A DNA stretch of 64,000 nucleotides from Vibrio cidicii. Its GTDB lineage: Bacteria > Pseudomonadota > Gammaproteobacteria > Enterobacterales > Vibrionaceae. The stretch is taken from assembly GCF_009763805.1 (NCBI RefSeq), contig NZ_CP046804.1:2108001-2172000 (forward strand), in the 5' to 3' direction. Both the position numbers and the translations under genes were made by a program. Position 1 is the first letter of the stretch. The number at the start of each line of letters is the position of its first letter. Of the stretch, positions 18,462-28,059 are shown piece after piece. The notes under the pieces were generated by a model. That model was not told the DNA's origin. It was given only the letters and a program-made list of their open reading frames with translations, and ran no database searches.

Positions 18462-20288
18462 ATGCTGCGTAAACTGTCTGACAACAGCGCTTGGCTAGTC
18501 GCTTTTTTTGTCTGCTTTAGCCTGTTTCTGGCTCTGGCTTGCTATTCATTTTTGCTCCCAGCCGATGCACAGCAAACGTTCAGCACTTTGCAAGTGTTCT
18601 ATCTGATCGCCACTCAACTCGGCTGGCTGGGATTGTTGGCCTTTTTGCTTGTGCTTTTAGCTCTGCCATTGACTTGGTTGCCAACCCAGTGGTTTAGGGG
18701 AGGCGTTGTGCTGCTCGCGGCCCTCTTGTTAATCCTTTTGCAAGTGGACATTACCGTCTTTCAGCACTACAAGTTTCACATTAATGGCTTGCTGGTGCGT
18801 ATGTTTGTCGACAGTGGCAGCGAAGTGTTTCATATCTCGTGGCTCAGTTGGGCACTTTTTATCTCCGAAATCGCCGTACTGCTGATCGGCTTAGCCGTGA
18901 CTGTCTGGCTGACAGGCCGTTTAGCCACACGGAAAAGCAAATATGCGATGGTGGTTGTGTGGTTTGCACTGCTCGTAAGTAGCCAAGCAATCCATGCTTA
19001 CAAGAATGCCTTGTATGACAACGAAGTGAGCCAGTTCACCAGCAATTGGCCACTGTACTACCCACTCACCGCACGCTCTTGGATTTATCAGCACGGTTGG
19101 GTGGATGAAAAAGTGGCCGCCCGCAATCGAGTTGAGCTAAAAAATGTCACTAGCAGTCCATTGCACTACCCGTTGCAACCTGTCGCGGTGACAACGCCAG
19201 AGCAGCAGCCAAACGTGCTGTTTATCCTGATTGACGCGTGGCGCTACAGTGATGCAACCGCCGAGATCATGCCAAACGTGAGTCAATTTGCCGAAAAGAG
19301 CGCGCAATTTTCCCAGCACATGAGCGGCGGGAACTCAACTCAGGCAGGGATGTTTAGCCTGTTTTATAGTTTACCCGCAACGTACTGGGACAGCGTTTAT
19401 GCCAGCCAAACCGCGCCCGTCTTTCTCGACGCGCTACAACATTCCGGCTATCGCATGGGGATCTTTGGTTCCGCGTCACTCACCAGCCCTCCACTGTCGC
19501 GTACCGTGTTCAAGAATGTGAAAGATTTACGTCTTAAAACACCAGGCGATAGCCAAGTGGAGCGTGACGCGCGTATCACAAATGACTTTCTGCAGTTTGT
19601 TCAGCAACCAAACTCTCAGCCGTACTTCGGTTTTCTCTTTTACGATTCAGCCCACGGCACTGAGTTTCCTGAACCTGAAGGGGCGAAATTCACCCCCTAC
19701 TGGGAACGTGTGGATCATATTCTGCTCAATAACGATTTTGACGCCGAGCTCTACCACAATCGCTACAAAAACTCGCTGTACTACATCGATGGTCTGATTG
19801 GCAAGGTGCTGAAAAATATCGATTTAAGTAACACCATCGTAGTACTCACATCAGATCATGGTGAAGAGTTCAACGACAACGGTATGAACTACTGGGGCCA
19901 CTCTGGTAACTACAGTCAAGCGCAGATCCATGTGCCGCTGTACATTTACACGCCTGACCAACCAGCGGTTCGCTACGATTACCGTACCACCCATTTTGAT
20001 CTGGTGCCGACCTTGATGGAACGTTTATTCGGTGAGCAAACCGATACCGCTACTTACAGCGTCGGGCATAATTTGTTTGATGACTCAGTCAAGCGTGAGT
20101 GGTTTATTGCTGGCAGTTACTACAACTATGCACTGGTGGGGCAAGAGATCATGATGGTGGTTAATCCGGCAGGTAATGCCAAACAGTTGAACAGCCAACT
20201 GAGTGTGGTCCGGGAAGAAAAAATCCCGCCGAGTGTGATTCAACAATCGCTCGACGAAATGTCGCGCTTTTTCGCGAAAAAAAGCTAA
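18462..20288 (+). CDS. YejM/PbgA-like membrane sulfatase-fold protein (DUF3413 + sulfatase domain)
   Basis: The N-terminal third carries about five membrane helices (residues 1-190, DUF3413 type). A large periplasmic sulfatase/alkaline-phosphatase-fold domain follows from about residue 245, with NVLFILIDAWRYSDAT at its start and the metal-site-like VVLTSDHGEEFNDNG. This is the architecture of E. coli YejM (PbgA/LapC), which senses periplasmic LPS and controls LpxC turnover. Usually yejM sits beside yejK/yejL; here it does not, so this may be a paralogue with a different job, such as lipid or LPS head-group transfer. I start at the ATG at 18462 (608 residues), which has AGAGGG ten bases upstream; an ATG at 18402 has none. 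Confidence 0.8.
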   Translation: MLRKLSDNSAWLVAFFVCFSLFLALACYSFLLPADAQQTFSTLQVFYLIATQLGWLGLLAFLLVLLALPLTWLPTQWFRGGVVLLAALLLILLQVDITVFQHYKFHINGLLVRMFVDSGSEVFHISWLSWALFISEIAVLLIGLAVTVWLTGRLATRKSKYAMVVVWFALLVSSQAIHAYKNALYDNEVSQFTSNWPLYYPLTARSWIYQHGWVDEKVAARNRVELKNVTSSPLHYPLQPVAVTTPEQQPNVLFILIDAWRYSDATAEIMPNVSQFAEKSAQFSQHMSGGNSTQAGMFSLFYSLPATYWDSVYASQTAPVFLDALQHSGYRMGIFGSASLTSPPLSRTVFKNVKDLRLKTPGDSQVERDARITNDFLQFVQQPNSQPYFGFLFYDSAHGTEFPEPEGAKFTPYWERVDHILLNNDFDAELYHNRYKNSLYYIDGLIGKVLKNIDLSNTIVVLTSDHGEEFNDNGMNYWGHSGNYSQAQIHVPLYIYTPDQPAVRYDYRTTHFDLVPTLMERLFGEQTDTATYSVGHNLFDDSVKREWFIAGSYYNYALVGQEIMMVVNPAGNAKQLNSQLSVVREEKIPPSVIQQSLDEMSRFFAKKS

Positions 20289-20292
20289 TACC

Positions 20293-20315
20293 AAGCCCGG
20301 CTTCCCGCCGGGCTT
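20293..20315. terminator. Bidirectional terminator, sulfatase / TDT transporter
   Basis: A perfect 9-bp stem, AAGCCCGGC/GCCGGGCTT, with loop TTCCC lies between two convergent genes, five bases after the sulfatase-gene stop. Confidence 0.8.
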
Positions 20316-20321
20316 ACTACT

Positions 20322-21305
20322 TTAGCACTGTCTTACTTGAGCCTGCTGCATCTTGGGCAAAATGAGCAAGTTATAACCGTATTGCATCGCCACATAGCCA
20401 ACCACTAAGGTGGCGACAATAAGTTCTAAGCTCGCTAGCCACTGCACCTGCGCCACATATTCCGCGCTGATATCGACCGTTTTCATCCAAGCCGCCATTT
20501 TAAACAGCGCGGTCGAACCAATCACCATCGGAAAGGTAAACGCCGCATAACCAGGGCTAAAAGGCAGTCGCAACAAGGTAAAAAACGCCAGATAGATGAT
20601 GGCCGTCATCAACACTGCAATGCCAAACAGCAGCGCCACAATCACAGGCGAAGGATGCGCGGTGACGGTCAAATAGCCAGCCAAAGAGAGACTCGCCGGC
20701 GCGGCCAGAATCGCCATGGTGGGTTTGGCGGCATCGGGCACTTCATGGGTAAACATGAAACGGTAGATCATGATGGGTAGCATCACCGCATAGGCAATCA
20801 TGCCAAAGAGCAAAGCACCGTGCGCAACAGGCGCCAATACAGGGTTACCGGAGAAAGAGACATCCGCGACGATAATGCCAACCGGAGGCACAAACCAACT
20901 GGGCACCATGTGGTGAAGTTCAAACTCTTTTGCACGGTGATAAACAAAACTCAGCAAAAATACGATGTGTAGCGCAACCGCCACAGACCACATAACATCC
21001 CCAGCGATAGGGAAGAAATGCCCTAGCGAATTCGACACCACCATGGTCGCCATGGCAAAAGTCGGCACCACACTGCCCACAACGGGGTGTGCCAAATCTT
21101 GTCTCAGCAAATGGCGATGAAAAAGGAATTTTACCGCTAGGATCAACAGCAAGACACTGGCAAGCGCTGCGCTAAGCCACTGTCCGTAGCCATGGAGTTC
21201 GGCGAAGTTTTCCCAGCACCAACCCAAACTGGCAATTCCTAGCGCCAAGCCAGCCATCGGCGTCGGAGCACCCATCACTTTTGCTTTTGTTGCTTGAATC
21301 ATCAT
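20322..21305 (-). CDS. TDT-family (TehA/SLAC1-like) transporter
   Basis: A 327-residue integral membrane protein with about ten hydrophobic helices, matching the tellurite-resistance/dicarboxylate transporter (TDT) fold shared by TehA and plant SLAC1. Recognisable stretches are PTPMAGLALGIASLGWCWEN, the proline-containing MVPSWFVPPVGIIVA, and FSPGYAAFTFPMVIGSTALFKMA near the C-terminus. Members are anion channels or exporters. The substrate here is unknown; TehA-type proteins are linked to tellurite and weak acids, others to sulfite or malate. The divergent LysR gene (103 bases away) is probably its regulator. Two consecutive ATGs (21305 and 21302) could each be the start. Confidence 0.8.
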   Translation of the reverse strand: MMIQATKAKVMGAPTPMAGLALGIASLGWCWENFAELHGYGQWLSAALASVLLLILAVKFLFHRHLLRQDLAHPVVGSVVPTFAMATMVVSNSLGHFFPIAGDVMWSVAVALHIVFLLSFVYHRAKEFELHHMVPSWFVPPVGIIVADVSFSGNPVLAPVAHGALLFGMIAYAVMLPIMIYRFMFTHEVPDAAKPTMAILAAPASLSLAGYLTVTAHPSPVIVALLFGIAVLMTAIIYLAFFTLLRLPFSPGYAAFTFPMVIGSTALFKMAAWMKTVDISAEYVAQVQWLASLELIVATLVVGYVAMQYGYNLLILPKMQQAQVRQC

Positions 21306-21408
21306 GACCTCGACCTACTGTTTTTAGGAAACAAGCTCATTTTAAACTTGCGTCATGTTTAAAGATATCTAATTATTTATAACTAACGTTCAACTAAATT
21401 AAACAAGC

Positions 21409-22302
21409 ATGGCCAGCCACATTTCACTGCGACAACTGAAAGTTTTCATCACCATCACGCAGCATCATACCTTGACGGCGGCATCCGAAAGTCTGTTCCT
21501 TTCCAAAGCTGCGGTTAGCATGGCGCTCTCTGAACTGGAGAAACAGATCGGCCACGCGCTGTTTGACCGAGTGAACAACCGTTTAATTCTCAATCAAGAA
21601 GGGCAAAAGCTCTTACCTTTAGCCGACGAACTGCTCAACCGCGCTCGAGATATCGAAAGCCTGTTTGATGGTGACGCGAGCTTATCCGGCCAGTTACGCA
21701 TCGGTGCCAGTGACACCATCGGCAACCAAGTGGCCCCTTATCTACTGCGTGATTTTCGCCGTCAGACCCAGCATCAGTCACAAAGCTTGTTTATTTCCAA
21801 TTCGGCACAGATCTGCGACAAACTGGTCGACTATGAGCTGGATATTGCGCTGATAGAAGGCAAAACACTGCATCCAGAGTTACATTCCAGCCAGTTTAGC
21901 CAAGACGAAATGTGCGTGATCTGCGCTATGGATGCCCCATTCGACGCCAATCAAATCATGACGCTGAGTGAACTGGAAAACAGCGAGTGGATTTTGCGCG
22001 AAGCCGGTTCAGGTTCCCGCGAGTTTTTTCTGCGTGTCATCGCGCCGCGTTTAGAACAGTGGCAAGAAGCGTTTCAGCTCAATACGACGGAAGCGCTGAT
22101 CAACTCTGTTTCCGCGGGTTTGGGATTAGGCTGCCTATCACGCTTGTCCGCCGAGCCTGCTATCCGTGAGGGGCGAGTAAAAATGCTCCACATGCCACTG
22201 GATATGAAACGCCGCTTTTGGCTGCTGGTACACAAAGAGAAATACCAAAACCCGCTTCTGCAAGCGTTTATCGCCTTTTGTAAAGAGTGGCAGAACGTGT
22301 AA
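21409..22302 (+). CDS. LysR-family transcriptional regulator
   Basis: A 297-residue protein with the standard LysR N-terminal winged helix-turn-helix (residues about 6-65, including LTAASESLFLSKAAVSMALSELEKQ) and a substrate-binding effector domain (about 92-294). It is divergent from the TDT-family transporter gene and shares its 103-base control region, so it most likely regulates that transporter in response to an anion or acid. The sequence resembles YeiE/CysB-like regulators more than GcvA-like ones, but I cannot name the effector. The start is the ATG at 21409; no strong Shine-Dalgarno is visible. Confidence 0.82.
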   Translation: MASHISLRQLKVFITITQHHTLTAASESLFLSKAAVSMALSELEKQIGHALFDRVNNRLILNQEGQKLLPLADELLNRARDIESLFDGDASLSGQLRIGASDTIGNQVAPYLLRDFRRQTQHQSQSLFISNSAQICDKLVDYELDIALIEGKTLHPELHSSQFSQDEMCVICAMDAPFDANQIMTLSELENSEWILREAGSGSREFFLRVIAPRLEQWQEAFQLNTTEALINSVSAGLGLGCLSRLSAEPAIREGRVKMLHMPLDMKRRFWLLVHKEKYQNPLLQAFIAFCKEWQNV

Positions 22303-22360
22303 AACGCTGGATTCATCAGCCTCTCATTCTGACAGGCACAATTGGACATTACCGAACAAA

Positions 22361-22380
22361 AACTGTATAAACAGACAGTA
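22361..22380 (+). promoter_or_regulatory. LexA (SOS) box upstream of yebG
   Basis: AACTGTATAAACAGACAGTA contains CTG-N10-CAG with an AT-rich core and closely matches the consensus TACTGTATATATATACAGTA. It lies 34 bases before the yebG ATG. yebG is a known LexA target in E. coli, so this is a strong call. Confidence 0.88.
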
Positions 22381-22413
22381 AATTTTCGCAACGACTAACC
22401 TAGGGGATTAACC

Positions 22414-22722
22414 ATGGCTGTTATCGTCAAGTACGTGGTAGAACGCAACGGAGAAGAGAAAATGACTTTTACCTCTAAAGCGGATGCTGACGCATACGAC
22501 AAGATGCTCGATATGGCAGACGAGCTTTTCGAACTACTGGGTAAAAGTGACCTTCTAGAAGATGAAGGCAAGCAGGAAGATCTGGCGATGTTCCTTGCAC
22601 AGAACAAAGAAGAGCTCCTCTACGCTCTGGGTGCAAAACGTCGCCCAGCGCCAAAGAAAGAGAAAAAGCTCACTGCTGTGGATGAACCATCAGCAGAAGA
22701 GTCCGCTGAAGACGCAGCTTAA
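22414..22722 (+). CDS. yebG: DNA-damage-inducible protein YebG
   Basis: A 102-residue cytoplasmic protein of the YebG family, expressed as part of the SOS response; its biochemical role is not known. The N-terminal signature MAVIVKYVVERNGEEKMTF and SKADADAYDKMLDMADELF match E. coli YebG. The C-terminus is a charged, low-complexity tail (KKEKK then acidic residues), which varies in the family. A LexA box lies just upstream and the ATG is preceded by AGGGGA. Confidence 0.92.
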   Translation: MAVIVKYVVERNGEEKMTFTSKADADAYDKMLDMADELFELLGKSDLLEDEGKQEDLAMFLAQNKEELLYALGAKRRPAPKKEKKLTAVDEPSAEESAEDAA

Positions 22723-22742
22723 ACTCTGATCACGCCTCCAAG

Positions 22743-22770
22743 AAACCGTCGCGCCAGTGGCGGTTTTTTA
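22743..22770 (+). terminator. Terminator after yebG
   Basis: AAACCG/CGGTTT pair at 22743-22748 and 22761-22766 across a GC-rich loop, followed by a T-run, 20 bases after the yebG stop. Confidence 0.6.
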
Positions 22771-22784
22771 TTGGCTGTACGACA

Positions 22785-22848
22785 CAATTTCTCATCAAAG
22801 AAATTTCTCGTGAAAGCAATTTCTCGTTAAAGAAATATATCGCTAAAA
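22785..22848. repeat. Four imperfect 16-bp tandem repeats
   Basis: Four head-to-tail 16-bp units lie between yebG and dapD: CAATTTCTCATCAAAG, AAATTTCTCGTGAAAG, CAATTTCTCGTTAAAG and AAATATATCGCTAAAA. The first three share the core AATTTCTC followed by a G/A-T-x-AAAG tail; the last is more diverged. Units differ at two to seven positions, suggesting an old duplication. No coding frame runs through. Confidence 0.8.
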
Positions 22849-22987
22849 AGACAAAAGGTATCCACTGACGGACTTTCTCCCCGCTAGACCTTTAAGTTCG
22901 TTTTTTGTCTCTTTATGATGAACTCAACCTTATTCATGCTCTTCAGTGAACAGACGAGCACCAAGATTCAACAGATGGAGATCTCCT

Positions 22988-24019
22988 ATGGCTTACTTTT
23001 CCCTAGCCTTTGGCACGGCGACTAAAAACCGCGATGGCAAAATTATCGAAGCGTTTTTTCCTCATCCAGTTTTAAACCCAAGCGAAGCACTGGTTGACGC
23101 ACTGGCTGTAGTAGCTGGATACGAGCAAGGCAACCAAGCCATTGAGATCTCTGCTGCGCAAAGTGCCGAGCTTGCTAGCGCGTTTGAGAAAAACGGCGAT
23201 GCGGCCAACGCCGCGTTTGCGGCTAAAGCGGCGCAGTCTACCCAGCCGCTGGTACTGGTGATTCTCGCAACAGATGAGCAATCTCAGTCGGTGGCGGAAG
23301 GTTTCCTCAAGCTGCAGTTGATTTCGCACCGTTTGATCAAACCACACGGCACCGTACTGGACGGCATTTTTGGCCTGCTGCACAACATCGCCTGGACCAA
23401 CGAAGGCCCGATCGATCTGCCTGAGCTGGCTGAACGCCAAATCGAAGCGCGCCTTGCAGGCCGCGTATTGACTGTCGATTGCGTCGACAAGTTCCCGAAA
23501 ATGGTCGATTACATCGTACCAACGGGAGTGCGCATTGCTGACACTTCTCGCGTGCGACTTGGTGCTCATGTGGGCGAAGGCACCACAGTAATGCACGAAG
23601 GCTTTATCAACTTTAACGCCGGTACGGCAGGCGTGAGCATGGTTGAAGGCCGTATTTCTGCTGGCGTGGTGGTCGGAAACGGCTCAGACATCGGCGGCGG
23701 CGCGTCTATCATGGGCACGCTCTCTGGGGGCGGTAAAGTGGTGGTATCGATTGGCGAGAACTCACTGCTTGGTGCAAACGCAGGTCTTGGTTTCCCGCTG
23801 GGCGATCGCTGCACAGTGGAGTCCGGTTTGTATGTCACCGCAGGTTCGAAAGTGCGCATGCTAGACTCAAGCGGTCAAGAAGTCGAAATGGTTAAAGCGC
23901 GCGATCTGGCTGGTGTCTCTGATCTGCTGTTCCGCCGCAACTCAGTGACAGGACAAATCGAGTGTCTTGCCAACAAAACCGCGGTGGAACTCAACAGCGA
24001 ACTGCACAAAAATAACTAA
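22988..24019 (+). CDS. dapD: 2,3,4,5-tetrahydropyridine-2,6-dicarboxylate N-succinyltransferase
   Basis: DapD succinylates tetrahydrodipicolinate in the lysine/diaminopimelate pathway, using succinyl-CoA. The 343-residue protein has the C-terminal left-handed beta-helix built of hexapeptide repeats, seen in GVRIADTSRVRLGAHVGEGT and VVVGNGSDIGGGASIMGTLSG. The start is the ATG at 22988, with GGAG six bases upstream; the frame is open for 14 codons before it without a ribosome site. This is the longer DapD type found in vibrios and pseudomonads rather than the 274-residue E. coli type. A terminator follows. Confidence 0.93.
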   Translation: MAYFSLAFGTATKNRDGKIIEAFFPHPVLNPSEALVDALAVVAGYEQGNQAIEISAAQSAELASAFEKNGDAANAAFAAKAAQSTQPLVLVILATDEQSQSVAEGFLKLQLISHRLIKPHGTVLDGIFGLLHNIAWTNEGPIDLPELAERQIEARLAGRVLTVDCVDKFPKMVDYIVPTGVRIADTSRVRLGAHVGEGTTVMHEGFINFNAGTAGVSMVEGRISAGVVVGNGSDIGGGASIMGTLSGGGKVVVSIGENSLLGANAGLGFPLGDRCTVESGLYVTAGSKVRMLDSSGQEVEMVKARDLAGVSDLLFRRNSVTGQIECLANKTAVELNSELHKNN

Positions 24020-24565
24020 GCTAAAACATTACTGAGCACGCAGAGCACCTTTGCCGACAGCTCCGTTGGTTTGACCATTCAGGCGATAGCACAGGCTGTC
24101 GCCTTTTATTTTACCAACAGATCCCGATTTCGCTGCTTAAACACTCGACTTCGAACCTTCTTTTAAACTCCATTTGGTATGACCAGTCAGACTACCCGTC
24201 GCTGGCTATTTAAGCGAACAGCCAACATGCTGCGCACTCATCTCACATTTCCCTAACCTAGCTCTGCTTACCTAGTTAATAAAATGTAAGATTCTCTGAT
24301 ACTTAACGAGAATATACCGCTTCGACATCTCAAGTACATGGCTGACTGTCTATGAAAACGATGCCTTCAATCGCCTGTTGCGCGAAAAATGTTCAAACAA
24401 TGACTTATTTAACAAAAAAGATACGTATCATTAATAAAATTATGCTCGAACGCTCAATTTGATTGATTGTTTGTTTTCGCAATCGTTTAAATGTGCAAAA
24501 TAACCGCTGTGCATGTGGTTTATAAAAATAAGCACGCCGACTGTGGAACATAAAGGACTCTTACC
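24020..24565. other. dapD-glpF intergenic region (546 bp)
   Basis: The dapD terminator lies near the left end: AGGCGA, one mismatch, AGC, loop ACAG, GCT, mismatch, TCGCCT at 24081-24104, then T-rich sequence. The right half is AT-rich and carries several half-matches to the GlpR operator at 24388-24407, 24441-24460 and 24466-24485, as expected for glpF control. I see no gene on either strand and no RNA gene I can name. Confidence 0.7.
24441..24460 (+). promoter_or_regulatory. Candidate GlpR operator upstream of glpF
   Basis: TATGCTCGAACGCTCAATTT matches 12 of 20 positions of the E. coli GlpR operator WATGTTCGWTAWCGAACATW, mostly in the left half. It shares the run CGCTCAAT with the candidate at glpD (28128-28147). 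A second site with a clean left half (AATGTTC) lies at 24388-24407. Only the half-site and the repeated motif support the call. Confidence 0.4.
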
Positions 24566-25418
24566 ATGACAAACAAAAAAACAACTCTCTTCGGAGAGTG
24601 CCTGGCCGAATTCATCGGTACAGGTCTACTAATCTTTTTCGGTGTTGGCTGCGTTGCCGCGCTGGTTCTTGCCGGTGCTCAATTTGGTCAATGGGAAATC
24701 AGCATTGTGTGGGGCTTTGGGGTCACCATCGCTATCTACTGCACCGCAGGGGTATCGGGTGCGCACATCAACCCTGCGGTGACCATCGCACTGGCTGCTT
24801 TCCACGGCTTCGACAAAGCGAAAGTCGTGCCTTACATCATCGCTCAACTGCTTGGCGCATTTTGCTCTGCGGCGCTGGTTTACAGCCTGTACAGCAACCT
24901 CTTCACTGACTACGAAACTGGCACACAACCTGATCCGTGGTAGCAAAGAAGGCTTGGCAACGGCTGGCATCTTCTCCACTTACCCACACGCTTCACTCTC
25001 TTTCCTTGGCGCTTTTGCGGTGGAATTTGTGATTACTGCGGTACTGATGTTTGCCATTTTGGCACTAGGCGATGAACACAACGGCGCTTCTCGCGGTGCG
25101 ATGAACCCACTATTGATCGGCATTTTGATTGCGGTCATCGGTGGCTCACTTGGCCCACTAACCGGTTTTGCCATGAACCCGGCTCGTGACTTCGGACCAA
25201 AACTGTTTGCTTACTTTGCAGGCTGGGATTATGCCCTCACTGGTGCGAAAGACATCCCTTACTTTATCGTGCCAATCCTTGCTCCGATTGCCGGTGCTTG
25301 CTTTGGTGGCTGGTTGTATCCAAAAGCAATTGCGGCTTACCTACCTAATGTTGGCCAAGGTTGCACCATCCCGAATCAATGCGATGCTGCTGAAGACGTT
25401 GAAGAAGCTCGCGCTTAA
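24566..25418 (+). pseudogene. glpF: Glycerol uptake facilitator GlpF, apparent one-base frameshift
   Basis: GlpF is the aquaglyceroporin that lets glycerol diffuse through the inner membrane. The first frame (125 codons) contains helices 1-3 with the first pore motif GAHINPAVT and ends DYETGTQPDPW. The second frame continues with AHNLIRGSKEGLATAGIFSTYP and the second pore motif GFAMNPARDFGP. The total span is 3n+1 bases. Deleting one A from GAAAC at 24914-24918 joins them as YELAHNLIRG and gives 283 residues, the usual length. Its Shine-Dalgarno context (AAAGGA..CTTACCATG) is the same as that of glpK, 43 bases downstream in the same operon. Everything else looks intact, so a sequence error is a likely explanation. 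Confidence 0.88.
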
Positions 25419-25461
25419 TAAATTGACTAAAATATAACTAACGAAACGAAAGGATCTTACC

Positions 25462-26979
25462 ATGACTGAGCAGAAGTACATTGTGGCGCTGGACCAAGGC
25501 ACAACCAGTTCCCGCGCGGTGGTTTTAGACCACGACGCGAATATTGTTTCCGTTTCCCAGCGCGAATTCACTCAGATCTACCCTCAAGCAGGATGGGTAG
25601 AGCACGATCCCATGGAAATTTACGCCACCCAGAGCTCAACCTTAGTGGAAGTTTTGGGTAAATCGGGCATTCGCAGCGACCAAGTAGCCGCCATCGGTAT
25701 CACCAACCAACGTGAAACCACCATTGTATGGAATAAAGAGACAGGCAAACCGGTGTATAACGCGATTGTGTGGCAATGTCGCCGCACCGCCGATATCTGT
25801 GAAGATCTGAAAGCACGCGGCTTGGAGAGCTACATCCGTGACAATACAGGCCTAGTGCTCGACCCTTACTTCTCGGGCACTAAGGTGAAGTGGATTCTCG
25901 ATAACGTGGAGGGCGCGCGCGAAGACGCCGAAGCTGGCAAACTGCTGTTTGGTACCGTCGATACTTGGCTCGTTTGGAAAATGACCCAAGGTCGTGTGCA
26001 CGTAACCGACTACACCAACGCCTCTCGTACTATGCTATTTAACATCAACGATTTGTGTTGGGATCAGAAGCTTCTAGACGAAATGGGTATTCCAGCCTCA
26101 ATGATGCCAGAAGTGAAACGCTCTTCTGAAGTCTACGGCCAAACCAACATTGGTGGTAAAGGTGGTACGCGTATTCCAATCGCTGGGATCGCAGGTGACC
26201 AACAAGCAGCACTGTACGGACAAATGTGTGTCGAAGCGGGGCAAGCGAAAAACACCTACGGTACTGGCTGCTTCTTGCTGATGAACACGGGCAAAGAGAA
26301 AGTGGCGTCGCAAAACGGCCTACTGACCACACTGGCTTGTGGCCCACAAGGCGAGCCCGCCTACGCACTGGAAGGCGCGGTATTTATGGGCGGCGCATCG
26401 ATTCAATGGCTACGCGATGAGCTTAAGCTGATTTCTGATGCGCACGACTCCGAATACTTTGCTACCAAAGTGGACACTTCAAACGGCGTGTATGTGGTGC
26501 CTGCCTTTACTGGCCTTGGCGCACCATACTGGGATGCCTATGCTCGCGGTACCATTGTCGGCCTGACTCGCGGCGTGAACGCCAATCACATCATCCGCGC
26601 GACACTGGAAGGCATCGCCTACCAAACTCGCGACGTGTTGGATGCGATGCAAGCCGACTCGGGCATCAAGCTCTCAGCGCTACGTGTCGATGGTGGTGCA
26701 GTGGCCAACAACTTCTTAATGCAGTTCCAATCGGATGTATTGGATACCGAAGTACACCGTCCGAAAGTGACCGAAGTAACCGCACTTGGCGCGGCATACC
26801 TTGCTGGACTTGCCGTGGGTTACTGGAACAGCATTGATGAGCTGAAGAACAAAGCAGAAATCGATCGCTCTTTCCTTCCTCATCACGACGAAGAGAAACG
26901 CAACCGCCGCTACAAAGGCTGGAAGCGTGCCGTTAAGTGTGCGCAAACTTGGTCTGAAATGCGCGATCTCGAAGATTAA
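25462..26979 (+). CDS. glpK: Glycerol kinase
   Basis: GlpK phosphorylates glycerol to glycerol-3-phosphate with ATP, trapping it in the cell. The 505-residue protein of the FGGY family has the ATP-site motif [13 protein letters not shown] near residue 9, the glycerol-binding segment [11 protein letters not shown], and the FGGY signatures [13 protein letters not shown] and [20 protein letters not shown]. It lies 43 bases behind glpF with an identical ribosome-binding context and before a strong terminator, so glpF-glpK form one transcript. In enteric relatives GlpK is inhibited by enzyme IIA-Glc and by fructose-1,6-bisphosphate; whether that holds here is not visible. Confidence 0.96.
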   Translation: MTEQKYIVALDQGTTSSRAVVLDHDANIVSVSQREFTQIYPQAGWVEHDPMEIYATQSSTLVEVLGKSGIRSDQVAAIGITNQRETTIVWNKETGKPVYNAIVWQCRRTADICEDLKARGLESYIRDNTGLVLDPYFSGTKVKWILDNVEGAREDAEAGKLLFGTVDTWLVWKMTQGRVHVTDYTNASRTMLFNINDLCWDQKLLDEMGIPASMMPEVKRSSEVYGQTNIGGKGGTRIPIAGIAGDQQAALYGQMCVEAGQAKNTYGTGCFLLMNTGKEKVASQNGLLTTLACGPQGEPAYALEGAVFMGGASIQWLRDELKLISDAHDSEYFATKVDTSNGVYVVPAFTGLGAPYWDAYARGTIVGLTRGVNANHIIRATLEGIAYQTRDVLDAMQADSGIKLSALRVDGGAVANNFLMQFQSDVLDTEVHRPKVTEVTALGAAYLAGLAVGYWNSIDELKNKAEIDRSFLPHHDEEKRNRRYKGWKRAVKCAQTWSEMRDLED

Positions 26980-27000
26980 TTCTTACCTCCCCCTCTGTTT

Positions 27001-27025
27001 GGGCGCCTTCATGGCGCCCTTTTTT
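27001..27025 (+). terminator. Terminator after glpK
   Basis: GGGCGCC (27001-27007) pairs with GGCGCCC (27013-27019) over loop TTCAT, followed by a run of six Ts. Confidence 0.88.
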
Positions 27026-27164
27026 GTTGTTTCAGCCGATTTCTTGATGTTGGTTGCTTCTATGAATGCGTTATTTAGCGCACAATAGCCCGAGTGATTA
27101 TTTTCGAATGCCAGCATTTCTAACCCTTAAGGACTAAGCTGGTTAGAGGCATCAGGGAGACAAA

Positions 27165-27932
27165 GTGAAGCAGATACCAAGACATCAACAAATCATTGAA
27201 ATGGTGAAAAAGCAGGGATATGTCAGCACCGAGGAGCTGGTCGAGAAATTTAATGTTAGCCCGCAGACCATTCGCCGTGATCTGAACGAACTTGCCGACG
27301 AGAATAAAATCCGCCGCTACCATGGTGGTGCAACCATTCCGCTCAGCTCAGAAAACACCTCCTACTCGACCCGTAAAAAAGAGCACTTTACCGAGAAAGA
27401 TCTGATCGCCGAAGAGCTGGCCAAGCACATTCCCGATGGCGCGACGTTGTTTATTGACATCGGAACCACGCCTGAGGCGGTTGCCAAAGCGCTCAACAAA
27501 AATCACAAGCAATTGCGCGTCGTTACCAACAACATCAACGTCGCCAGTATTTTGCTCAGCAATCCAGAGATCAAAGTTATCCTCGCGGGCGGAGAAGTGC
27601 GTAACCGGGATGGCGGCATTGTCGGAGAAGCCACGCTGGATTTCATCAAACAGTTCCGCCTCGATTTCGGCATCTTAGGCATCAGTGGCATTGATTATGA
27701 TGGCTCTCTACTCGATTTCGACTATCACGAAGTGCGCGTTAAGCAAGCCATTATCGAAAACAGCCGCAGTGTGTACTTAGCGGTCGACCACAGCAAATTT
27801 GGCCGTAATGCAATGGTGAAACTGGGCAACATTTCGCAAATTAACTTACTGATCACCAATCAGCAGCCTCCCGAAGAGATCAGCGCCATCCTTAAAGAGC
27901 ATCAAATTCCGTTAGAAATCGCCAGCCACTAA
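27165..27932 (+). CDS. glpR: Glycerol-3-phosphate regulon repressor (DeoR family)
   Basis: GlpR represses glp genes and is released by glycerol-3-phosphate. The 255-residue protein has the N-terminal DeoR helix-turn-helix (residues 1-57, GYVSTEELVEKFNVSPQTIRRDLNEL) and a sugar-phosphate-binding C-terminal domain with DIGTTPEAVAKAL. The start is a GTG at 27165, with GGGAG seven bases upstream. Its own gene lies between glpK and glpD, with terminators on both sides, so it is probably transcribed alone, unlike E. coli, where glpR is in the glpEGR operon. Confidence 0.93.
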   Translation: MKQIPRHQQIIEMVKKQGYVSTEELVEKFNVSPQTIRRDLNELADENKIRRYHGGATIPLSSENTSYSTRKKEHFTEKDLIAEELAKHIPDGATLFIDIGTTPEAVAKALNKNHKQLRVVTNNINVASILLSNPEIKVILAGGEVRNRDGGIVGEATLDFIKQFRLDFGILGISGIDYDGSLLDFDYHEVRVKQAIIENSRSVYLAVDHSKFGRNAMVKLGNISQINLLITNQQPPEEISAILKEHQIPLEIASH

Positions 27933-27956
27933 TCTACTTTCCTCAAGTTCGCTTTG

Positions 27957-27985
27957 CGCCTCACCTCTTTGGTGGGGCGTTTCTG
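27957..27985 (+). terminator. Terminator after glpR
   Basis: CGCCTCACC (27957-27965) pairs with GGTGGGGCG (27971-27979), one G-T pair, loop TCTTT, followed by TTTCTGTTTT. Confidence 0.75.
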
Positions 27986-28059
27986 TTTTCGCCACCGTAA
28001 ACACCCAAACGCACGCCTTATCAGCTTCCCTTTCTTCGTTCTTATGCGCAAATCACACA

